Assembly: GCA_964392655.1 (NCBI GenBank)
Contig: CAYMQY010000118.1
Span: forward strand, 1 to 13,662
DNA: 13,662 bases
Direction: 5' to 3'
Origin: M3007 sp964392655
Lineage (GTDB): Bacteria > Bacteroidota > Bacteroidia > Chitinophagales > Saprospiraceae
This document shows positions 1-5,997 of the stretch, piece after piece. Every line of letters starts with the position of its first letter. The stretch's first letter is position 1. Both the position numbers and the translations under genes were made by a program. Below the pieces are notes generated by a model. It did not search any database. It saw nothing but the letters and a program-made list of their open reading frames with translations, and was not told the DNA's origin.

Positions 1-775
1 AGTTACCGGCTTCGGCTTCGAGGTAGCAAAGATGCAGGTAGGAGCCGGATACGTCGTTCGGATTGTTTTGGGTGAGCCGTATTTCCAGGGCTTTCAGATA
101 GTATTCCCGCGCTTTGGGCCGATTGTTTTTGCTTTCGCAAATCATGCCAAGATTGTGGTACACATTGTGGTCGCCTTTGTAGGCATCGCCGAAGTGTTTT
201 TTACCGATAACGAGGATTTTAGCGTATTGTGCTTCGGCTTTTCCCATAAAACCTGCGGCCTGATAACTGCTGCCGAGGTTCATGTACGTAACGGTCAAAT
301 TGATGTGCTCCGGCCCGAACAGATGCTCCCGGATGCGCAAGGCCCGTTCAAGAAACGGAATAGACCGACTTGGATCGGTTTCCAGAAAACACAGCCCGAG
401 CACTTCGCAGGTATTCGCCACCTCCTCGCTTTGCTCGCCCGCTGTGCGCTCCAAAAGGGGCAGACATTCTCGCAGGAGCGTAATGGCAACTGTGATGCTC
501 CTCATAAAATAGTGTGTGACCCCCACCTGATAGGTGGCCCGGGCATACTCAAGAGTTTTGGCGCCTAACTGCGTTTGGTAGATCGCACGAGCCTGAAGGG
601 CTTCCTCAAGCGCCTGCGCGAACCGGCCCTGCTCGTTGTGGCTGATGGAGCGCTCCAAATGCTGGCCCGCAATAGCGGTGTCGGCAATGGTACCGGTGGG
701 TTCAGGCAGGGGTTCCTGGGCCAAGGCGCTGCCGAGGCAGGTCAGGAGTGCGAGGAGGGTGGCGAGTTTTTTCAT
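1..775 (-). CDS. Exported TPR-repeat protein, C-terminus beyond left edge
   Basis: I translated this frame by hand from the ATG at 775-773. It stays open for 258 codons to the window edge, so the gene is partial. Residues 1-19 form a signal peptide (MKKLATLLALLTCLGSALA) with Gln20 as the expected mature N-terminus. The rest is helical repeat. The stretch GPEHINLTVTYMNLGSSY (154-171) and the segment 203-233 (YHNLGMICESK, KAREYYLKALEIR) are typical kinesin-light-chain-type tetratricopeptide repeats. Such repeats are protein-interaction scaffolds. In Bacteroidota, proteins that start this way often end in a CHAT peptidase domain, but that part would lie outside the window, so this is only a possibility. 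The gene lies 83 bp downstream of the glycine-rich gene on the same strand, with a terminator between them, so it probably has its own promoter. Confidence 0.85.
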   Translation of the reverse strand, partial: MKKLATLLALLTCLGSALAQEPLPEPTGTIADTAIAGQHLERSISHNEQGRFAQALEEALQARAIYQTQLGAKTLEYARATYQVGVTHYFMRSITVAITLLRECLPLLERTAGEQSEEVANTCEVLGLCFLETDPSRSIPFLERALRIREHLFGPEHINLTVTYMNLGSSYQAAGFMGKAEAQYAKILVIGKKHFGDAYKGDHNVYHNLGMICESKNNRPKAREYYLKALEIRLTQNNPNDVSGSYLHLCYLEAEAGN

Positions 776-787
776 GGGAAAGCGCCT

Positions 788-795
788 TAAAAGTA
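788..795 (-). promoter_or_regulatory. Candidate -7 box for the TPR gene
   Basis: The minus strand reads TACTTTTA, one base from the Bacteroidota -7 consensus TAnnTTTG. It lies 12 bases before the TPR start codon and after the upstream gene's terminator hairpin. No convincing -33 element was found. The same octamer occurs upstream of the 436-aa gene (10109-10116), which makes chance somewhat less likely. Confidence 0.35.
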
Positions 796-807
796 GCGTT
801 TTATTTG

Positions 808-840
808 AAATAATCGGAGCCTGCGAAGGGCAGGCTCCGA
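808..840 (-). terminator. Rho-independent-type terminator of the glycine-rich gene
   Basis: A perfect 11-bp inverted repeat (814-824 with 830-840, arm TCGGAGCCTGC) encloses a 5-base loop. On the minus strand it begins 18 bases after the stop codon at 859 and is followed by the T-rich run TTATTT. The position and GC-rich stem fit an intrinsic terminator. The T tract is imperfect, so termination may be partial. Confidence 0.65.
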
Positions 841-858
841 GTGAGAATTGACTGTTAA

Positions 859-1218
859 TTATTGTCGTACAATCCGGGTTGCAGTAGTTTTGACAACAGT
901 CGGTCCGCCACCACTGCCGGCGGAACCCGAGCCGCAGCCTGCACCGCCACCATAAGGATTACCGGCCTGGCTCTTTCCATCAGGCCAGTGTTTCTCGACG
1001 ACATACGCACAGTACCCTGCAGATGCCCCGCCTCCAATGACAGCGCCAACCGGTCCGGCAACGGCGCCTCCAACGGCGCCTCCCATGGCGCCGCAAGCTG
1101 CTCCCGCTACTCCGGTAGCAACCGCCTTGCCTGCTCCACCTGTTTTTTGAGCAAATGCTGTCGTCGTAGCGACAGTGACAAGCAGCATGACAAAAATGAT
1201 TTGAATGCACTTTTTCAT
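859..1218 (-). CDS. Small exported glycine-zipper protein
   Basis: The frame encodes 119 aa. Residues 1-23 are a signal peptide (MKKCIQIIFVMLLVTVATTTAFA), followed by Gln24. Residues 33-68 are rich in Gly and Ala with repeated GxxxG spacing (GAMGGAVGGAVAGPVGAVIG), a glycine-zipper pattern that packs helices in membranes and also occurs in some bacteriocin-like peptides. Three cysteines remain in the mature part (42, 70, 95), and a second Gly/Ser-rich stretch covers 90-105. No enzyme motif is present. I chose the start at 1218 because it begins a complete signal peptide. The frame is open upstream to an ATG at 1455, which would add a lipoprotein-like N-terminus of 79 residues (see findings). 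The function is unknown; an envelope or membrane-associated role is inferred from the zipper and signal peptide. Confidence 0.7.
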   Translation of the reverse strand: MKKCIQIIFVMLLVTVATTTAFAQKTGGAGKAVATGVAGAACGAMGGAVGGAVAGPVGAVIGGGASAGYCAYVVEKHWPDGKSQAGNPYGGGAGCGSGSAGSGGGPTVVKTTATRIVRQ

Positions 1219-1630
1219 AAATCTAAAATTTGTAAGGTGAAAAGAAGTGGTTTCGATACCTGAACCGGCGGTCCTGGACTTTCCAGTTTTACAAATCGGG
1301 AAAGTCTGCGAGCCGTCTGCCGGTGTATTTGCCGGGGAAGTGTCGGCCTGCCCGATGTCGGTATCATCCCGGGAGGAAATTTTTTCAGGCGGCTTGCAGC
1401 AGGCTTGCGACAGGAAAATTATTACAGTCACGAGCCTGACATTACCTGCTTTCATTTTGCATATTTGCTGCTCGATGGAGAAAAGCGATAGCGATCAGAC
1501 GACCTGCGGTCGTGCAGATCGCCTTGTCCTTGGTCTGCACGACCGCAGGTCGTCTGACCAATAGCAAGGCTCGCCCACAAAAAATTTTTAAAGCCCGATA
1601 CCAAACCGCCACCCGCCCACACTTCTGCCC
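1219..1630. other. Divergent intergenic stretch with in-frame upstream ORF and hairpin
   Basis: This 412-base stretch separates the glycine-rich gene (minus) from the sigma factor gene (plus). It holds two things. On the minus strand, 1455-1219 is open and in frame with the glycine-rich gene. It starts MKAGNVRLVTVIIFLSQACC, which resembles a lipoprotein signal with a lipobox (LSQAC). Between 1495 and 1557 lies a large perfect inverted repeat. No clear TAnnTTTG promoter was found for the sigma gene, and no tRNA-like or other RNA structure was recognised. Confidence 0.5.
1495..1557. repeat. Perfect 24-bp inverted repeat with 15-base loop
   Basis: The arms at 1495-1518 and 1534-1557 (core GACGACCTGCGGTCGTGCAG and its reverse complement) pair without mismatch. 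The right arm ends 73 bases before the sigma factor ATG. No T tract follows on either strand, so it does not look like an ordinary terminator. It could be a REP-like mobile repeat, a cruciform operator, or a 5' UTR hairpin. Confidence 0.85.
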
Positions 1631-2293
1631 ATGAACAGCCAACCTGCTGTCTGTACCGATCCGGAAATTCGCTCGGAATTGCTCTCCGGCATGGCGCCGC
1701 TCCGCGAAGCCGCTCTGGAGCGTTTCGTGCGGGGCGCATTCGGGTACCTGTTCAACGCCTTGGCGGGTTATGCCGCCAACAAACAATGGAATTGCCCGGA
1801 CGACCAAATCCGGGAGACCTGCGCCGATGCCTACGTGGAATTCCGAAAGAACACCGGCAAGCCGGACTTCTCGTTTCAGCGGGAAGATGCCTGCGGGTAT
1901 TTTTTCCAGATCGCCCGCAACATGCTGTCCCGTCGGCTCGATTTCAACGCCGCCAAAACCGATGAATTCGACCCGCGCCGCCACGGTAAATCCACCACCG
2001 ACACACCACATTCCAGCATGGAACAGGAAGAACGACACCGCCTGCTCCGCGAAGCCATGGAAAAACTGAACCCGGAAGAACGCCAGATCCTGACCCTGTA
2101 CGCCGACGACTACAAAGTCGCCGAAATTGCCCAGTCCATGCAGGATCGCTACGAAGAAACCGCCGTCACCATGCGAGCCGCCGGCCTCGAACCCACCGTA
2201 CGCGACCTGTGGACGGAGCCGTACACCAAAGTGCGCCTGCAACGCGCCCGCCAAAAACTCCGCGACCTGCTCGACCCGCTTCTCGACGGCTAA
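1631..2293 (+). CDS. ECF-like RNA polymerase sigma factor with insertion in region 4
   Basis: The protein has 220 aa. Residues 57-104 resemble sigma region 2 (ADAYVEFRKN, GYFFQIARNMLSRRLD), the part that binds core polymerase and the -10 DNA. Residues 134-214 resemble region 4: EKLNPEERQILTLYADDYKV followed by AEIAQSM, then the recognition-helix-like VRLQRARQKLRDLL (201-214). Ordinary ECF sigma factors join these helices by a short turn. Here about 28 residues (171-199, including EETAVTMRAAGLEPTVRDLW) are inserted. The start at 1631 is the first ATG of the frame and gives a normal length. The anti-sigma-like gene follows after 19 bases, so the two are probably cotranscribed and the sigma factor held by its partner. 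Its target promoters cannot be told from the sequence. Confidence 0.82.
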   Translation: MNSQPAVCTDPEIRSELLSGMAPLREAALERFVRGAFGYLFNALAGYAANKQWNCPDDQIRETCADAYVEFRKNTGKPDFSFQREDACGYFFQIARNMLSRRLDFNAAKTDEFDPRRHGKSTTDTPHSSMEQEERHRLLREAMEKLNPEERQILTLYADDYKVAEIAQSMQDRYEETAVTMRAAGLEPTVRDLWTEPYTKVRLQRARQKLRDLLDPLLDG

Positions 2294-2312
2294 CCTCAAA
2301 CCCGACAACATC

Positions 2313-3329
2313 ATGGACCACACAATCTGGTACGAAAAAATAGACGACTACCTCGACGGCCTCCTGACCGATGCCGAAAAGACCGGCATGGACGCCGCCC
2401 TCGCGCAGGACCCCGCTCTTGCCTGCAAACTGCGCCTGCACCGCGCCGAACGCGAAGCGCTTGAGTTGCTGTCGGATGAAAAAGCCAAAGCCGATTTTAT
2501 GCGCTGGACGACAGAAGCCGCCCCGGACAACAAGCCGCCTGACCGCAGGCCCTGGTGGCGACGGCTGTGGTGGCTGCCCGTGTTCGCCGTGGTAGTGGTC
2601 GGACTTGCCGTGTGGGGCCGGCAATACCGGACGCCGGCAGAAACTCCCGCAGCAACGCCCCTGCCGGCGCCGGCGCAAATGCCCCCGCCTGCGGATTCGC
2701 CTGCACCGGTACCGGAAAAGCCCGCACAACCGGTGGCGAAAGTACCGAATCAAGTACAACCCAAAACTTTGCCGCCCCCCGCCGCCGACTTCGATACCGC
2801 TACTGAGGAAGTATTCGCCGCCGTGGACGAAACCCGTTCCCTGTTTTCAGAACCGGATGCGAGCGCCATGCGCTCCCGCTCGGGAGGAAATTCTTTCGAT
2901 CCGGAAAGCCCTTTTGCCAAAGGCCTCTTGGCATTTGAGGCTGCCGACTACCGGCAGGCTGTCGAGTGGCTTGCCCAGGTTGACTCGACGAAAAACCTGA
3001 ACCTTGCGATCTCCGCTACCTACATACAGGGGCATGCCTGGTTCCGTATGCAGCAGTACGAAAAAGCCGCCAATGCCTTCCGGTTCGTTTTTCAGCAAAA
3101 CAAAACCCTGTTCACGACAGACGCAAAATGGAAAGAAGCCCTGTGCCTGTACGCCGCTTTCGGAGCAGAACTGCGGCAAAAAACGGTAGTGCTCAGTGCC
3201 TGCCAATCAGGCACGGGTTCTTGTGGAAAATACTACGACCGACTGCGGGAAAGCCTCCGCAGGACGGTGGAAAACTACCCGGCTCAGGCACAAAAAGCCG
3301 GGGAGTTATTGAAACGATTAGAAAAATAA
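2313..3329 (+). CDS. Anti-sigma-like membrane protein with TPR exported domain
   Basis: The protein has 338 aa, starting at the ATG 19 bases after the sigma gene; the open frame extends further upstream, but only inside the sigma gene. Residues 1-70 are a cytoplasmic acidic helical region (WYEKIDDYLDGLLTDAEK), as expected for sigma binding. One membrane helix follows (85-101, LWWLPVFAVVVVGLAVW) after a Trp/Arg-rich stop. Residues 105-160 are Pro/Ala-rich, a likely periplasmic linker. Residues 200-284 are TPR-like (KGLLAFEAADYRQAVEWL, YIQGHAWFRMQQYEKAANAF). Residues 291-302 read TVVLSACQSGTG, strikingly like the catalytic cysteine block of CHAT peptidases, though the rest of that domain is not seen. 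The layout suggests a one-pass sensor that restrains the sigma factor. It could instead be a general TPR scaffold. Its stop lies one base from the stop of the convergent hydrolase gene. Confidence 0.75.
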   Translation: MDHTIWYEKIDDYLDGLLTDAEKTGMDAALAQDPALACKLRLHRAEREALELLSDEKAKADFMRWTTEAAPDNKPPDRRPWWRRLWWLPVFAVVVVGLAVWGRQYRTPAETPAATPLPAPAQMPPPADSPAPVPEKPAQPVAKVPNQVQPKTLPPPAADFDTATEEVFAAVDETRSLFSEPDASAMRSRSGGNSFDPESPFAKGLLAFEAADYRQAVEWLAQVDSTKNLNLAISATYIQGHAWFRMQQYEKAANAFRFVFQQNKTLFTTDAKWKEALCLYAAFGAELRQKTVVLSACQSGTGSCGKYYDRLRESLRRTVENYPAQAQKAGELLKRLEK

Positions 3330-3330
3330 C

Positions 3331-4644
3331 TCAGCGCTCCGGCCCCCGCTGTGCAGGAACGACAGGTGCAACCGCCGGCACGGACGGCGAACTTTTGCCC
3401 TCCATCTTGGGTGCGGCAAACTGCGCACTTGTTTGTTCAAAAACAACCTCCGCTTCGGGCGCCATGCGGGCATCCGGCGCTTCGTGGTTCAGCCCGATCA
3501 GCCGAAGCATCGTGCGGGCAAATTGCTCGTGCCGGATTTCGCCGCGCGTGCGCACTTCGCCGCGGGCCTCTATGTCGGGCGACGCCACGGCAAACCAGGT
3601 TTCTTCCGACCCCGGCGCCAGGGGGTTATGCGCGCGCCAGTTTTGGCGTCCGCGCCCGTGGTCGGTGGTGATGAGCAGGGCCGTTTTGCCGCGGTAGTGC
3701 TCGTGGCTTTCGATAAATCGCCATATTTCATGCAGCAGGGAGTCGAAGCGGGCAATGGCCTGCACGTATCCGGCAGCGTTGCCTTCGTGGGCGTACTCGT
3801 CCGTTTCACCAAAACCCACGAACACCACCCGCGGGCGGCGGCGCTCGAGGTACTCTTTGGCAAACGCCCAGGTGAGCGTGTCGGGACGCACATGATCGTT
3901 CCAGGGGCGCTGAACAGAGTCAAGCAGGGCGTTCAGGCACTTTTGTTCGGCGCTCAGGCCACTCCGGGTTCGGATTTTTTCAAAACCGGCATTCACCGGG
4001 AAACCCGCCCGCTCTTCATTGAAAATCCAGGGGAACAACTCCCAGGAACCAAACGCCGCCACCCGCCCGCGATAGCCCCGTTGCCGGTTCAGCCACTCGA
4101 ATATGTGTCGGTTGGGATTTACTTTTTTGCTGTTCAGTACAATCCGCCGGTCGTCCGGGAAGCCGCAGATAATTTCCGAATAGCCGGGGTAGGAAATGCG
4201 CATGCGGTTGGCCACACCGACTTCGTTTCCGTGCCTGCGGTTGCCGTACACCTGCCCGTGCCGGGCGAGGGTATTCCAGAAAAACGGCAACAACGCCTCC
4301 CGGCTCAACGACTGTCCGGGAACCGCTTCGTACAGCGGGGATGACTCAGGTATGCCCTCGAACACTTCTTGCCAACGCAAGCCGTCGGCAGTGATCACGA
4401 TCAGGTTTTTGGCGGCGGTCCCGCTCGATTCGAGGGCGCGGTCTTCCAGCGCCAGCGCTAACGGCAAGTACTGCCGTATGGCGGATTGGGCGAGTCGGAT
4501 GACCGCCCCGCTGCGGAGCGGTTGCCCCCACTCTATCGGTATCGGGATGGCCTTTTGTGCCTGTGTGGAATGGGAAAAAACCGGCAGGGCGGTCAGTAAC
4601 AACGGAAGAATTCGCGCAAATACGATACGCTCAAGTAGAACCAT
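3331..4644 (-). CDS. Exported alkaline-phosphatase-superfamily hydrolase
   Basis: The protein has 437 aa. Residues 1-29 are a signal peptide ending STQA, with Gln30 as mature N-terminus. Superfamily metal-site motifs appear in order: Asp87 in ITADGLRW, Ser151 in SYPGYSEIICGF as candidate nucleophile, Asp282 and His286 in GETDEYAHEGN, Asp328-His329 in TTDHGRG, and His339 in AHN. This is the two-metal arrangement of sulfatases, phosphodiesterases and phosphoglycerate mutases. The LRWQEVF, FFWNTLARHG and SWELFP stretches match a group common in Bacteroidota that is usually annotated only as sulfatase-like or alkaline phosphatase family. The substrate is unknown. It likely hydrolyses a phosphate or sulfate ester in the periplasm or outside the cell. 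The last 30 residues are Pro/Ala/Val-rich and poorly conserved in appearance. The start at 4644 gives a full signal peptide. Confidence 0.85.
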   Translation of the reverse strand: MVLLERIVFARILPLLLTALPVFSHSTQAQKAIPIPIEWGQPLRSGAVIRLAQSAIRQYLPLALALEDRALESSGTAAKNLIVITADGLRWQEVFEGIPESSPLYEAVPGQSLSREALLPFFWNTLARHGQVYGNRRHGNEVGVANRMRISYPGYSEIICGFPDDRRIVLNSKKVNPNRHIFEWLNRQRGYRGRVAAFGSWELFPWIFNEERAGFPVNAGFEKIRTRSGLSAEQKCLNALLDSVQRPWNDHVRPDTLTWAFAKEYLERRRPRVVFVGFGETDEYAHEGNAAGYVQAIARFDSLLHEIWRFIESHEHYRGKTALLITTDHGRGRQNWRAHNPLAPGSEETWFAVASPDIEARGEVRTRGEIRHEQFARTMLRLIGLNHEAPDARMAPEAEVVFEQTSAQFAAPKMEGKSSPSVPAVAPVVPAQRGPER

Positions 4645-4708
4645 AGCGGGAGCAAAAGTCCGTATGGGCTACTCGCGCACCGGAAACCGGATGTTAGTTT
4701 TCGGTGAA

Positions 4709-4729
4709 GAAATAGTTAAGCGCTATTTC
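4709..4729 (-). repeat. Small hairpin overlapping the membrane-protein stop codon
   Basis: GAAATAG at 4709-4715 pairs with CTATTTC at 4723-4729 across a 7-base loop. The stem includes the TAG stop of the membrane protein gene (4723-4725). It is AT-rich and short and has no T tract, so a terminator role is uncertain. Confidence 0.3.
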
Positions 4730-5403
4730 TCCGGCTTGTTTTCCCGCCCTTGCGCCAGCGAAAATATGTGCATGAACACCGCGCAGGGCATGTACACTCC
4801 GGGAATCAGCAAGTAGGGCATCTCACCGAATACCGGGCTGATGGGCGGGTACGCGTAGCCCCAGAGTTGCGGCGCCACACCGAGCGTGATGAAAATGAAC
4901 ACCACATTGGCCAACCAGATCAGGCCCATGATATTCCACCAGAACACCCATTTTTCAGGCAATATTTTCCAGCGGAAAACCAGCAGCGCGATGACCGGGG
5001 CCGTAGCGCCCGAAATGATGTCGAAGTTGTAGCCCTCCATCGTCGGTTCTTTGGAAGCCATCCCGAGCATCGCAATTCCGAGGATCAGAAATTCGACGAC
5101 AATGCGAAACGACTGAAACGCCACCGGCTGCCAACGCGGCACCGCATGCAGCAAGGGCCGATGCCGGCCGGTTTTGAAAAACCAGAAAATGAAGCCGAAT
5201 GCCGGCAGCACGAGGAACAGCGGAATTTTCGGCGGCGCCGAAAAATCGCGAAATACCCCGAAATGTGCCAGGGTGCCGGCATACACCAACCACACGGCAG
5301 CGCCAATCCAGAGCGGTATCCACCGGGCGCCGGCCCGGTGCAGGCCGTGGCTGATACCCGTCAGAAGGATGAGCAGTAGCAGATAGAAAATTGAATCGAA
5401 CAT
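4723..5403 (-). CDS. Multi-pass integral membrane protein of unknown function
   Basis: The protein has 226 aa and six or seven hydrophobic helices, near residues 1-18, 31-50, 58-76, 98-116, 128-143, 152-173 and 196-215. The C-terminal tail is short and charged (ENKPEK). No transporter or enzyme signature is recognised. The frame is open upstream to 5601, but that stretch overlaps the DUF4345 gene and reads as unlikely protein. The start at 5403 (MFDSIFYLLLLILL) begins directly with a membrane helix and leaves 19 bases after the DUF4345 stop, so the two genes probably form a small operon. Role in the inner membrane is inferred from composition only. Confidence 0.75.
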   Translation of the reverse strand: MFDSIFYLLLLILLTGISHGLHRAGARWIPLWIGAAVWLVYAGTLAHFGVFRDFSAPPKIPLFLVLPAFGFIFWFFKTGRHRPLLHAVPRWQPVAFQSFRIVVEFLILGIAMLGMASKEPTMEGYNFDIISGATAPVIALLVFRWKILPEKWVFWWNIMGLIWLANVVFIFITLGVAPQLWGYAYPPISPVFGEMPYLLIPGVYMPCAVFMHIFSLAQGRENKPEK

Positions 5404-5422
5404 GGCAGGGGAATTGATCCGT

Positions 5423-5836
5423 TCATAGAGAAGCAGGAACGATTTTGTGTGGCGATTTTTTCCAAAAAAGAAGCCCGGCAGCAACGCACGCAAAAACCGA
5501 TTCCGTGACGAGCCATTGCATGGCAAATGCGCCCGGCATGCCGTCAAGCAGCAGACTAAGGATTCGACCCAGCGCAAAGCCGCCTGTGTAGAGCAGTGCA
5601 AGAATCAACCCCGTGCGCTGTGCCCGGAACGCCGCCACAAGCCAGAAGATGCCGAACGCCAGATTAACGCCTCCGTACAAGGCGCGCACGGAATTGCGGG
5701 CTGTGAGGTTGCCGAGTTGCACTTGTACGTTATCGAAAATGGCCTGCGGATCGAGGATAGCTTGCACGGCGATGTTGAGCGTGGCCAGAGCCAGCAAAAT
5801 CAGGAAAATGCGGGAGATGCGTTGTGGTGTGACCAT
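5423..5836 (-). CDS. DUF4345-family membrane protein
   Basis: The protein has 137 aa and four membrane helices, near residues 9-27, 50-70, 73-96 and 105-125. The central part (SVRALYGGVNLAFGIFWL, then GGFALGRILSLLLDGMP) matches the conserved core of DUF4345: a Gly-Gly pair followed by a GR-S-DG stretch. The family has no established function. The protein lies in the inner membrane and is likely cotranscribed with the following multi-pass protein, 19 bases away. The start at 5836 is the first ATG of the open frame. Confidence 0.8.
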   Translation of the reverse strand: MVTPQRISRIFLILLALATLNIAVQAILDPQAIFDNVQVQLGNLTARNSVRALYGGVNLAFGIFWLVAAFRAQRTGLILALLYTGGFALGRILSLLLDGMPGAFAMQWLVTESVFACVAAGLLFWKKSPHKIVPASL

Positions 5837-5930
5837 GGCTGGTGTTTTTTCAAAATGACGCCCGCTTGTCGGAAGCGGCAGATATGCGGCAATAGATGGG
5901 GGAAAACGGCGTCGGGTCGCAGCAGGAGGC

Positions 5931-5970
5931 GATAAAAAAACAAGGCTGCCTCCCGCTCGGGAGACAGCCT
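5931..5970 (-). terminator. Intrinsic terminator of the triple-PDZ gene
   Basis: A 13-bp stem with one mismatch (5943-5955 with 5958-5970, arm AGGCTGTCTCCCG on the minus strand) is followed on the minus strand by TTGTTTTTTTATC. It starts 28 bases after the PDZ gene stop at 5998. A GC-rich stem followed by a long T run is the classic intrinsic terminator layout. It should separate the PDZ gene from the DUF4345 operon. Confidence 0.85.
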
Positions 5971-5997
5971 CATAACCGTTATTTCCGGAAAAGCGTG

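Noticed and set aside
32..568. Plus-strand open frame of 178 codons at the left edge
   Set aside because: The opposite strand encodes a signal peptide and TPR repeats without a stop; the plus frame has no recognisable feature.
1442..2323. Minus-strand open frame of 293 codons across the sigma gene
   Set aside because: It is antisense to clear sigma regions 2 and 4 and runs through the 24-bp hairpin.
2913..3220. Active CHAT peptidase domain in the anti-sigma-like protein
   Set aside because: Only the cysteine-like block is seen. The His at residue 241 belongs to a TPR-like helix, and the usual His-Gly block is absent.
3433..4344. Plus-strand open frame of 303 codons opposite the hydrolase gene
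   Set aside because: All hydrolase-family motifs are on the minus strand in the correct order.
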